DNA of 43,164 nucleotides from a virus, in the IMG/VR virus record IMGVR_UViG_3300046506_000165, positions 1 to 43,164 of that record; one strand, given 5' to 3'. Position 1 is the stretch's first letter, and every line of letters starts with the position of its first letter. Position numbers and translations under genes: made by a program. The notes beneath the pieces were generated by a model. It worked only from the letters and a program-made list of their open reading frames with translations. It did no database searches and was not told the origin of the DNA. Of the stretch, positions 15,451-21,607 are shown one piece after another.

Positions 15451-15780
15451 CTATCGATCGACGTCGTCGAAGATCGAGCGATTGCCCTTGTCGTCGAGCA
15501 TCGTCCGGTCTTCTGAAAACATGCGCTGTCCATTGGGATACTTGGCCTGGCGCTCTTCATCGGTGCGCAGGTCTTCGACATGGCGAAGGATCGAGGCGGA
15601 AGCCATTTCGGATTCGGTCTTGATCTCCATGATCTCGACCTTTGCCTCGCCGTGCTTGGTAGGCACGTAGACGCGCTGACCGACCTCAACAGGGAAGTCG
15701 GCGAAATAGTCGTATGTCTTGCCGCTCTTTTCCCACGAAAACTTGACGCCTACGATTGTGCGGGTTGATGTCTCGGTCAT
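15451..15780 (-). CDS. hypothetical protein
   Basis: The ATG at 15780 overlaps the upstream stop (TGATG). The 109-residue product has a beta-rich N-terminal half (YDYFADFPVEVGQRVYVPTK then AKVEIMEI), reminiscent of small barrels at the N-termini of PriA-like proteins, and a charged C-terminal half. Function unknown. Confidence 0.6.
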   Translation of the reverse strand: MTETSTRTIVGVKFSWEKSGKTYDYFADFPVEVGQRVYVPTKHGEAKVEIMEIKTESEMASASILRHVEDLRTDEERQAKYPNGQRMFSEDRTMLDDKGNRSIFDDVDR

Positions 15781-16832
15781 CACGCAGCTCTCTTTTCTTC
15801 AATGCGCTCAACACCCGGAAGGGACTTGTCGGCGCGGATGGCGCGGTTTGCGAGCTGGTCGATGAGAGCCAGCAAGTCTGGGTGGTTCATCAGGACAAGT
15901 GCGGTAGCCGCAGCCTGATAATCGGTCACTCTTGCGGAGACGAAGGTCCGCAGCGCGACTTTCGCGCCGGTCCGGCCTGCGCCGGCGTTCTTGGCCAGCG
16001 CATCTCGTTCGGCATCATCGGCCTGCTGAGATAGCCGCTCGGCTTCGGCCATGCGATTGTTGTGCTCAGCTATGGCCGCAGTATCAGCGATGCCGTCGGC
16101 GATCTTCTTTGCGACTGCTTTCTCGGCGGCGATCCGCGCCTCATCTGCTTCGCGGCGCTTTCGGTCGGCTTCTTCCTGCGCCTTGCGCTGGCGTTCGTTT
16201 TCGATGCGCTGCTGTTCAAGCAGGAAATCGTCCATATGGCGCTTGAGCTTCTTGCTCAGATCGGCCGGGGCTTCCTTAAGGTCGCGCCACTTGTCATCGA
16301 TGCGGCGGCCTTCGTCGAGCGACGGCTGTTTCGCGACCTTATGGAGGTCGGTCGCCTTCTTGGCGATACCGGCGAGACGCTTGGACCAGACGGCAGCTCG
16401 GTCGGCTTGATCTTGCGTCGTGATCTTGGTCTTAAGGAAGGTGGCGGCCAATTCCTTCTCGCCGGCGAACTCTTCGGCTAGCGCCTCGAACGGATCGGAT
16501 GGCTGATTATGATCCTTCGGGGCCAGCTCGTTGATGGGCGCATCGTCGGCCCATCCGTTGCCTGCGGTCGCAGCGTCAAACGCTTCCTCGGTTACCGGAT
16601 GACGGCAGCACCAAGTCCAGATATCCTCTGGGTGTTTCACTTCCGCGCCGTTGCGGGTCGCGACGAACGCTCCGTCTTCGTCCTGCCAGATGGCAACCGG
16701 CACCCAAGGGCCGTTTTTGCCGTCGCGGACGCGGTAGAAGCCCCATTCGGGTTGGCCATCGTGGATCGGGCCAATCTTGCCCGCGAGCGCATTGCCCCAC
16801 CAGGACCAGACATTCTCAGCGGCGTGCGACAT
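15780..16832 (-). CDS. large coiled-coil early protein
   Basis: The start is ATG 16832, seven bases after AGGAG; an ATG two codons earlier is too close to the site. The 350-residue protein has an N-terminal region with repeated Trp (WSWWGNALAG, WGFYRV). A helical core follows, with a strongly charged coiled coil around residues 205-285. It sits upstream of the RecT-like gene where other phages often carry a nuclease or SSB-type partner, but no catalytic motif is seen. Confidence 0.65.
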   Translation of the reverse strand: MSHAAENVWSWWGNALAGKIGPIHDGQPEWGFYRVRDGKNGPWVPVAIWQDEDGAFVATRNGAEVKHPEDIWTWCCRHPVTEEAFDAATAGNGWADDAPINELAPKDHNQPSDPFEALAEEFAGEKELAATFLKTKITTQDQADRAAVWSKRLAGIAKKATDLHKVAKQPSLDEGRRIDDKWRDLKEAPADLSKKLKRHMDDFLLEQQRIENERQRKAQEEADRKRREADEARIAAEKAVAKKIADGIADTAAIAEHNNRMAEAERLSQQADDAERDALAKNAGAGRTGAKVALRTFVSARVTDYQAAATALVLMNHPDLLALIDQLANRAIRADKSLPGVERIEEKRAA

Positions 16833-17052
16833 GGACATTCTCCTGATTTTTGAGGTCTTGGACCCGATACACTTCGTTGGCGCTGGAAAGCGCCCCATAG
16901 CTGATCGAGATCATCAAGAGGGCAAGCATCGCCATGGCAAAGAACTGCTCTTTGGCGGTGAAGGTAATGAGAGGGGCGGCCTTGGCAGGAGCAGCGCGGC
17001 ATTCAGTTGGCCGGCATTCGCATTCAGCGCCTCGGAGATGGCAATGGATCAT
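16816..17052 (-). CDS. small single-span membrane protein with Cys-rich N-terminus
   Basis: This 78-residue protein starts at 17052. Cysteines cluster in the first 20 residues (HCHLRGAECECRPTEC). A hydrophobic helix follows at about 38-55 (FFAMAMLALLMISISYGAL). The start overlaps the upstream stop (ATGA). Function unknown. Confidence 0.5.
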   Translation of the reverse strand: MIHCHLRGAECECRPTECRAAPAKAAPLITFTAKEQFFAMAMLALLMISISYGALSSANEVYRVQDLKNQENVHVARR

Positions 17053-17222
17053 GACCGGAGTCCCTCTTCTTGAAGGGCGGCGGTGGCCTTTTCGTAGACA
17101 GAATGCCGAACAACATCCTTCCATCTGCCTTGCGATTTTAGCTCAGTGAGATGTTGGATCTCACGTAGGGTGTCCTTGAGCCTCTCGATCGCGGCCATCA
17201 ATTCAGCGCTCTTGTCCGTCAT
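17049..17222 (-). CDS. small hypothetical helical protein
   Basis: The ATG at 17222 lies behind a weak GGCGGA site; another ATG at 17228 overlaps the upstream stop. The product of about 57 residues is charged and helical (AELMAAIERLKDTLREIQHL). Function unknown. Confidence 0.5.
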   Translation of the reverse strand: MTDKSAELMAAIERLKDTLREIQHLTELKSQGRWKDVVRHSVYEKATAALQEEGLRS

Positions 17223-17224
17223 GA

Positions 17225-17617
17225 TCATTCCGCCGCAACAGAGTGAACGGAGCCGGTAGGGCTGATCTCGGGGATGCGGGCCATGGGCATGCCGCGACGG
17301 CGACGAAGCGCCGGTACGAACTCGGAGATCTGACCGGAAACCGCGTCCGACCATTCGAGCGCAGCATGTTTGCCATGCGTGGTGCGGTCGTCTTCAATCT
17401 GCTTGACGATCTCGGTGAAGAGAAAGCCGCCGACGGGATCAGAGCTGTTGATACGGCTCGGGCGCGTCAGGGTCGTCTTGCCAAGCTGGATCGACGAGAC
17501 GTAGAATTCATCGTCGCCTTCGCAGGCGCTTTCGAGCGTGGCTTCTCCGCAGAAAAGAACGCCGTCGCCGTAGAGAGGGATTTTCAGCTCTTCGAATTGA
17601 AATTGGACTATCGTCAT
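17225..17617 (-). CDS. hypothetical early protein
   Basis: This 130-residue protein has a beta-rich N-terminal half and an acidic middle. It is the second gene of the leftward operon. An AGAGGA ribosome site precedes the ATG. No family is recognised. Confidence 0.6.
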   Translation of the reverse strand: MTIVQFQFEELKIPLYGDGVLFCGEATLESACEGDDEFYVSSIQLGKTTLTRPSRINSSDPVGGFLFTEIVKQIEDDRTTHGKHAALEWSDAVSGQISEFVPALRRRRGMPMARIPEISPTGSVHSVAAE

Positions 17618-17660
17618 TGCCGTTGTCCTCTATTCAGAGAATCCGTTTCGTGGGTGGGGA

Positions 17661-18368
17661 TCAGGCTTGAACTGCAGGTTCGATCGGATCGGCTACGCCC
17701 ATGGCGATCTGAAAATCGTTCGCCCAATCGAGAGCCATCTTCGCCGCAAAGCCGCCTGCGCTGTCGTCGCCGGGCTTGTCGCCGTTGCGGATCATGGAGA
17801 ACCAGACTTCAGCCGGGTTCGAGGCGCTATGTTCGAGCTCGTCGTATGAGACATCTTTCGCATTCGCGATGGTGCCAACGAGGCAAGCGCACGGACCCTC
17901 ATATGTCGAGCCGTCGACGCGGCCTTCCGTCAGCGCAGCAATCAGCGCCGGTACTTCATGACGGTTCTGGGTGAGCGTCATCCAGAGATCGGCCTTGAAG
18001 CTTCGCAGGTTGGCGTAGCTCAGGTTGGCGGAGCTCAGGTCGGCGGAGCTCAGGTTGGCGGAGCTCAGGTTGGCGGAGCTCAGGTTGGCGGAGCTCAGGT
18101 TGGCGTAGCTCAGGTTGGCGGAGCTCAGGTTGGCGGAGCTCAGGTTGGCGGAGCTCAGGTTGGCGGAGCTCAGGTTGGCGGAGCTCAGGTTGGCGTAGCG
18201 CAGGTCGGCGTAGCTCAGGTCGGCGGAGCTCAGGTCGGCCTTTTCCTTGATCGCCCACTTCACGGCCAAGCCGAGCTTGAGAGAAGGAAGAGCAGATTCA
18301 TCGCAATCGATTTCGGCGGTAAATTTGATCTCGCCCGAAAATCGGTTGAGCACGTTAAACTTGATCAT
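17661..18368 (-). CDS. pentapeptide-repeat protein
   Basis: This 235-residue protein has an N-terminal module (1-43), sixteen uninterrupted A(D/N)LS(S/Y) pentapeptides (44-123) and a C-terminal module with GPCACLVGTIANAKD (about 159-173). The C-terminal module recurs in phage pentapeptide proteins. Such repeats form a right-handed quadrilateral beta-helix that can mimic duplex DNA; some relatives (Qnr, MfpA) protect or inhibit gyrase, but that role is only a possibility here. ATG 18368 is preferred to 18377 because GAAGGA lies nine bases upstream. It is the first gene behind the leftward early promoter. Confidence 0.85.
   Translation of the reverse strand: MIKFNVLNRFSGEIKFTAEIDCDESALPSLKLGLAVKWAIKEKADLSSADLSYADLRYANLSSANLSSANLSSANLSSANLSSANLSYANLSSANLSSANLSSANLSSADLSSANLSYANLRSFKADLWMTLTQNRHEVPALIAALTEGRVDGSTYEGPCACLVGTIANAKDVSYDELEHSASNPAEVWFSMIRNGDKPGDDSAGGFAAKMALDWANDFQIAMGVADPIEPAVQA
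18006..18240. repeat. 16-copy tandem 15-bp repeat inside the pentapeptide gene
   Basis: CAGGT recurs every 15 bases from 18006 to 18231. The commonest unit is CAGGTTGGCGGAGCT, with single-base variants (T/C at position 6, G/T at position 11). Near-identity of many units at the DNA level points to recent expansion by slippage or unequal recombination. The repeat keeps the opposite strand open in two frames, which creates artefactual reading frames. Confidence 0.95.
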
Positions 18369-18389
18369 GTCCCTCATTCCTTCGCTTCA

Positions 18390-18403
18390 GAGCCAGGTGG
18401 CTC
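18390..18403 (-). promoter_or_regulatory. inverted repeat in the leader of the leftward operon
   Basis: GAGCCA and TGGCTC flank a GG centre. It falls in the roughly 50-base leader between the predicted start of transcription near 18419 and the pentapeptide gene. It could form a small RNA hairpin or an antitermination site. Function is only inferred. Confidence 0.35.
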
Positions 18404-18425
18404 GGTAGTGGTTGGTATGAGGATG

Positions 18426-18454
18426 AAGATATGGAAAACTCATAGCTACGTCAA
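18426..18454 (-). promoter_or_regulatory. leftward early promoter (pL-like)
   Basis: On the reverse strand TTGACG (18454-18449) and TATCTT (18431-18426) are separated by 17 bases. Transcription would start near 18419 and drive all genes down to int. A copy of the repressor operator (18430-18444) fills the spacer and another (18462-18476) lies just upstream of the -35 element, so repression by the adjacent HTH regulator is expected. Confidence 0.75.
18430..18444. promoter_or_regulatory. repressor operator copy 1
   Basis: TATGGAAAACTCATA has TATG/CATA arms around a 7-base centre. It occupies the spacer of the leftward promoter and is identical to copy 4 near the cro-like gene. Confidence 0.75.
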
Positions 18455-18461
18455 TCGAAAA

Positions 18462-18476
18462 TATGGAAAAGTCATA
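18462..18476. promoter_or_regulatory. repressor operator copy 2
   Basis: TATGGAAAAGTCATA differs from copy 1 by one base. It is centred 32 bp (about three helical turns) from copy 1, on the upstream side of the leftward promoter, which would allow cooperative binding. Confidence 0.75.
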
Positions 18477-18566
18477 AATTATTTTCGGCGATCAGCGAGA
18501 TGATCGAATCGTTGATTTTTAGAGGTCGGTAATTTGTTCTTGTTGTGTTCCAATTTATGAGTCATC

Positions 18567-18848
18567 ATGCCGCAGCTTAAGGGAGAGAAAGGACGGCAGA
18601 TGATCGTCTATGAAGAGCGGAAACAATCACGGCGCGACGAGACGCTCTCGCAGCTCCGTGGACTGGCAGGAGACCTGTCGTTTTACGAGATGAGGAAAAT
18701 TGTCGAGCGCGACGCTACTCTGAAGATGATCTTACTTTTGCCGGAGCCGATTCTTGATCAGGCTCTCGCTGTTGGTAAGGCGCTGCAAGCTTGCGCAGGA
18801 CATCGGCATAGCTCTGCTGAAGATCTGGAGGCAGGCTATCGTAGGTAA
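18567..18848 (+). CDS. possible small helical protein antisense to the repressor 3' end
   Basis: A 93-residue frame (or about 82 residues from ATG 18600) encodes a plausible amphipathic protein (SFYEMRKIVERDATLKMILL, PEPILDQALAVGKAL). Its last 134 bp overlap the 3' end of the convergent repressor gene. No good promoter or ribosome site is seen. Either it is a real gene with its end in the disordered tail region of the repressor, or it is a fortuitous frame. Confidence 0.35.
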   Translation: MPQLKGEKGRQMIVYEERKQSRRDETLSQLRGLAGDLSFYEMRKIVERDATLKMILLLPEPILDQALAVGKALQACAGHRHSSAEDLEAGYRR

Positions 18849-19089
18849 GGAGAATTTCTCTATACTTCGAGGCCAGGTCGATCATTTGGCCAGCCCCGCG
18901 CATCAACCATTCAAAGCGCACCTTGAACCGACGGGCATAAAGTTCTCCCTTATCAGCTCGAAAGCCTGAGCTGCCGTTCTCATGGCCCGCATATGTCGGG
19001 TAAGGCACGCCAAGCGCCTCCGCAGCTTCCGTTGCAGATTCAAATCCTGCTTGCCGCCGGGCGGCCACTAAACGCTCGTGCAATTCCAT
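18715..19089 (-). CDS. HTH (XRE-family) phage repressor, short CI-like
   Basis: This 124-residue protein starts at ATG 19089 (MELHERLVAARRQAGFESAT). An XRE-type HTH (about 3-60) includes EAAEALGVPYPTYAGHENGS, followed by FRFEWLMRG-like residues (FKVRFEWLMRG) and a short helical tail. There is no S24 autopeptidase domain, so RecA-dependent self-cleavage is not expected and induction must work differently. It faces a divergent Cro-like gene across a 72-bp region with two operators, and probably also binds the two operators at the leftward promoter. Confidence 0.8.
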   Translation of the reverse strand: MELHERLVAARRQAGFESATEAAEALGVPYPTYAGHENGSSGFRADKGELYARRFKVRFEWLMRGAGQMIDLASKYREILLTYDSLPPDLQQSYADVLRKLAAPYQQREPDQESAPAKVRSSSE

Positions 19090-19113
19090 AGCTGTGATTA
19101 TTTCATATTTATC

Positions 19114-19128
19114 TATGGGAAACTCATT
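19114..19128. promoter_or_regulatory. repressor operator copy 3
   Basis: TATGGGAAACTCATT differs from the consensus at two positions. Its right edge overlaps the first two bases of the TTGACA box of the rightward promoter. It lies 25 bp from copy 4. Confidence 0.65.
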
Positions 19129-19155
19129 GACAAACAACTATGGAAAACTCATAGT
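19127..19155 (+). promoter_or_regulatory. rightward early promoter (pR-like)
   Basis: TTGACA (19127-19132) and CATAGT (19150-19155) are 17 bases apart. The predicted transcription start falls at about 19162, the ATG of the Cro-like gene itself, and no ribosome site is visible. The mRNA may therefore be leaderless. Operators 3 and 4 overlap the two promoter boxes. Confidence 0.7.
19139..19153. promoter_or_regulatory. repressor operator copy 4
   Basis: TATGGAAAACTCATA is identical to copy 1. It covers the -10 box of the rightward promoter. Flanking C and G extend the palindrome arms to five bases (CTATG/CATAG). Confidence 0.75.
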
Positions 19156-19161
19156 TGGCTC

Positions 19162-19377
19162 ATGCGAAACGAAATCAACGTCAAAAAACTCCGCGACGAC
19201 CTTAAAATGACGCAGGCGCAGCTTGCGGCCGAAGTCGGCGTTGACCAGAGCACGGTATCGCTTTGGGAAACGACTGACACCACGCCTCGCGGCCCGGCGC
19301 TGAAGCTACTCGCGATGCTTTCCAGCAAAAATCATCGGCGCAAGCGGCGGCTTGAGCAGGAAGGGGCGGTGGCATGA
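19162..19377 (+). CDS. Cro-like HTH regulator
   Basis: This 71-residue protein contains a clear HTH_XRE motif (KKLRDDLKMTQAQLAAEVGV, then DQSTVSLWE). Its position, divergent from the repressor and first in the rightward early operon, fits a Cro role. The start is ATG 19162; longer upstream reading would run through the operators. The C-terminus is basic (KNHRRKRRLEQEG). Translation may begin at the transcript 5' end. Confidence 0.8.
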   Translation: MRNEINVKKLRDDLKMTQAQLAAEVGVDQSTVSLWETTDTTPRGPALKLLAMLSSKNHRRKRRLEQEGAVA

Positions 19378-19388
19378 TCGCCTTTCCT

Positions 19389-19625
19389 CTATTCAACCAT
19401 TCCGGCGCTTTGATCGTCGATCAGCTCATTAAGAGCGTTCCGAAGCTCAATGGCCGTCTTCAGCCCCATGACGAATCGGGCGCCCGTAAAGCCGCTTCGG
19501 TATGCGGTCGGCGCGCGTCCGAGGCCGATCACGATAAAGCCGCCGATGACGGATCGTTCCGCGACAAAATCAACAAACTCAGCGTCTCCATTCCCATCGC
19601 TTTGAGGACTTTCCTTCGTCGGCAT
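19389..19625 (-). CDS. small conserved-looking protein on the opposite strand
   Basis: This 78-residue product has a believable fold pattern: VDFVAERSVIGGFIVIGLGR (strands) and VMGLKTAIELRNALNELIDD (helix). ATG 19625 has GGGAG six bases upstream. The overlapping rightward frame (19374-19703) is less protein-like. It lies reversed between the Cro-like and GapR genes, so it would need its own promoter, which I cannot identify with confidence. Function unknown. Confidence 0.5.
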   Translation of the reverse strand: MPTKESPQSDGNGDAEFVDFVAERSVIGGFIVIGLGRAPTAYRSGFTGARFVMGLKTAIELRNALNELIDDQSAGMVE

Positions 19626-19699
19626 GTTCTCTCCCATAAGTTAAATGCGGTTTATCATGAATACTCGCATTGGGCGAGACGAATGATGGGAGATGCGGC

Positions 19700-20323
19700 A
19701 TGACAGACGCTCACGCCATAGCCCGGGACCAGCTCAAGTCTATCGTTGAACGCGTAGAACGGCTTGAGGCCGAAATCTCGGATCTGAACGCCGACAAGTC
19801 TGACATCTACAAGGAAGCTCGCTCCAACGGCTATGACGTGAAGGCGATCAAGAAAGTCGTCTCGAAGCGCAAGCTCGACGACAACGAGCGCCAGGAGCAG
19901 GACGCCGTCTTCGATACCTATTGGGATGCGATCCACGGCACGAACCTCGTGCATGCACACGCACGAGAAAATATTGAAGAATTTGACCCGATTACGGGCG
20001 AGTTCGTCAACGAGCCTTCCGCTCCCGTCCGTTCCGACGGTGGATTGAACATCGTCCACAAGCACACCGAGATTGCTACGGCCTCTCAAGGCGAAGCCGA
20101 AGCCCCGACCGGATCGACGTCCGGCCCAACTGAAGGAGGCGTTCATGAAGAAATAGCTTCCACCCATTCGTTCGCCGCACAGGCCGGTGCCTCTGTTCAG
20201 GTCGCACCGGCCGCCAAGCTTCTGAGACCTCATTGCCTGAACAAGGAAAATTGCGGCGGCTACGGGAGAAATCATTGCCACTCGTGCCTGAGCGCAATGC
20301 GCGAACTGGAGGCTGCCGAATGA
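19700..20323 (+). CDS. GapR/DUF2312 family nucleoid protein with Cys-rich C-terminal extension
   Basis: Residues 1-80 match the GapR (DUF2312) family: RDQLKSIVERVERLEAEISD, then SDIYKEARSNGYDVKAIKKV and a following VSKRKLD. GapR of Caulobacter binds AT-rich or overtwisted DNA as a coiled-coil clamp and is typical of alphaproteobacteria. Cellular GapR proteins are near 90 residues. This one has 207, with a low-complexity linker (90-170) and a C-terminal Cys/His cluster (CLNKENCGGYGRNHCHSC) that may bind zinc. GGGAG lies seven bases before ATG 19700. Confidence 0.8.
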   Translation: MTDAHAIARDQLKSIVERVERLEAEISDLNADKSDIYKEARSNGYDVKAIKKVVSKRKLDDNERQEQDAVFDTYWDAIHGTNLVHAHARENIEEFDPITGEFVNEPSAPVRSDGGLNIVHKHTEIATASQGEAEAPTGSTSGPTEGGVHEEIASTHSFAAQAGASVQVAPAAKLLRPHCLNKENCGGYGRNHCHSCLSAMRELEAAE

Positions 20324-20481
20324 CAATCTCCGTTCCAAGCCGCAATCCGCTCCCAAGCCATTACATCGGCTGCCCCAAATGCTGGAAGCCTCTATCGATC
20401 GCAGAGCAGATCGAGCGCCATTGCGAGGAATGCGCGATGGACGTCCAGCCGGAACAAATCGCAGATCGGAGAGCAGCATGA
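20320..20481 (+). CDS. 53-residue zinc-ribbon-like protein
   Basis: Starting at the ATG that overlaps the GapR-like stop, this short protein has C-x2-C (CPKC) and H-C-x2-C (HCEEC) pairs 16 residues apart, enough for a small zinc ribbon. Function unknown. Confidence 0.55.
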   Translation: MTISVPSRNPLPSHYIGCPKCWKPLSIAEQIERHCEECAMDVQPEQIADRRAA

Positions 20482-20615
20482 GCATTATGAGTTGCACCTT
20501 CGCTGAAGCATGTCTGGTGGCCGTGGTCGTCATCTGCTTCTCGGCCACCTTCCTCTGCGCCTGCGCTCTTGGCCTATCCGGTCGCATCAGCCGTGAACAA
20601 GGGGACAGCGAATGA
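20478..20615 (+). CDS. 45-residue membrane peptide
   Basis: The ATG overlaps the preceding stop (ATGA). One Cys-containing hydrophobic helix (AEACLVAVVVICFSATFLCA) is followed by a short charged tail. Function unknown. Confidence 0.5.
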   Translation: MSIMSCTFAEACLVAVVVICFSATFLCACALGLSGRISREQGDSE

Positions 20616-20803
20616 GCTACTTCCTCCTCGGCCTTCAATACTGCGCCGGAGCGTTCGGAATGGTCGTTTTGGCGGTAATCGCCGGCAGCATCGCCTATTG
20701 GCTGTTCCGCCTGATCTACGGCCAGAGCCTCGCCAGCAAGTCGGATGACGAATCCGGAGCGCCTGAAGGCGAGATCAGCCACATCAACCGCGAGGGCTTT
20801 TGA
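20612..20803 (+). CDS. 63-residue membrane protein
   Basis: The protein has one long hydrophobic stretch (about 3-35) and an acidic C-terminal tail. It overlaps the preceding gene by 4 bp and is the last gene before a 435-bp non-coding stretch. Function unknown. Confidence 0.55.
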   Translation: MSYFLLGLQYCAGAFGMVVLAVIAGSIAYWLFRLIYGQSLASKSDDESGAPEGEISHINREGF

Positions 20804-21238
20804 ATTTCGATTGAGCGCGTCGCCCCCTCCCGCTCCGCGCGCTCAAAGAAGGTCCAGATCACTCCGTCCCCTCGGTGGTCTGGACCTGAACTTTCACCCG
20901 GATCCGCTTGTTCGCCAGTCGCATAACGACAGCTTGAGTAACGGCTCCGAGACTTTCGAAAGGTGACGACGACACTGGCGGTGTGTCGTCGTCGGCAGGG
21001 CACCGAGGCGGCGGGTTTGCCCTGCGAAATGGAATGACGGTTTGCTCCCGAGGCGGGCCGTGGGTGGAGATTGAAGGCCCTGCAAGGCTCTCGTCTCCAC
21101 CCTGATTATCTTCGATCCTGCGCATCTGTAGCTCCTGTGAACAAGGAGAAGATCGCACAGGAGAACGACAAGGTGTTGGGTTTCGAACAGGAGAACTTGG
21201 GACATCGCCCCAAGAAAAAGACCAGCAGGAACAAGGTA
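20804..21238 (+). other. 435-bp structured non-coding stretch in the early operon
   Basis: No frame here looks protein-like on either strand. It contains three hairpin-forming inverted repeats. One is 12 bp at 20851-20862 with 20875-20886 (GGTCCAGATCAC/GTGGTCTGGACC). The second is 8 bp at 21132-21139 with 21156-21163 (CTCCTGTG/CACAGGAG). The third is 6 bp at 21196-21201 with 21209-21214. None is followed by a T tract on the + strand. It could be a leader, an antitermination region, a small RNA or part of the replication origin. Confidence 0.5.
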
Positions 21239-21568
21239 ATGAGTTCGACAGTAGAAGCCAGAGTATTGATGCAGGACGCTTGGCCGACCCATCGGTTCGG
21301 CAAGCTGGACAACATTTTCTATCACGCAGTGCGGTTCATTTCTCCGCGCGTTGAAAAAGAATTCACGCCGCGCCGTGCCCGATCGATTTGGGAAGGCACC
21401 GCGCGCCGTATCGATAGCGACGAAATGGATGCCCTACGGGCAGCGATCATCGAGGAGGCCCATCGTGAGCAACAGGAATTACGCGCCCGTCTGGCTGCGC
21501 TGGACAAAAAGGTTGCCGCTTTCGCTGCGCGCACGTCTGGCCGCCCGGTGGCGGGCGCGGGCGAATAA
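21239..21568 (+). CDS. hypothetical early protein with C-terminal coiled coil
   Basis: This 109-residue protein starts at ATG 21239 (MSSTVEARVLMQDAWPTHRF), with AGGA eight bases upstream. An N-terminal domain with FTPRRARSIWEGTARRIDSD is followed by a charged helix (EEAHREQQELRARLAALDKK). Proteins of this layout recur near the replication genes of rhizobial phages. Function unknown, though the basic region may bind DNA. Confidence 0.65.
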   Translation: MSSTVEARVLMQDAWPTHRFGKLDNIFYHAVRFISPRVEKEFTPRRARSIWEGTARRIDSDEMDALRAAIIEEAHREQQELRARLAALDKKVAAFAARTSGRPVAGAGE

Positions 21569-21607
21569 GTGGGCCGACCGGGCTGAATGGATCATGGGGG
21601 ACTGACG

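Noticed and set aside
18006-18240. CRISPR array
   Set aside because: The repeat is a continuous 15-bp tandem without spacers and lies inside a coding frame.
17956-18503. Long open frames opposite and within the pentapeptide gene (GGAQV- and PELRQ-type repeats)
   Set aside because: They are translations of the 15-bp repeat in other frames. The composition is monotonous, and the flanking sequence outside the repeat does not look coding.
19374-19703. 109-codon forward frame after the Cro-like gene
   Set aside because: The reverse frame at 19389-19625 has better protein-like composition and a ribosome site. The forward frame looks like its shadow, though it overlaps the Cro-like stop.
19655-20782. 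375-codon reverse frame across the GapR-like gene and its followers
   Set aside because: The forward genes have ribosome sites, 4-bp overlaps and a recognisable family. The reverse frame has none of these.
20894-21325. Reverse frames over the non-coding island
   Set aside because: They are Arg/Ser/Pro-rich with no ribosome site or family resemblance, and they run into the forward gene at 21239.
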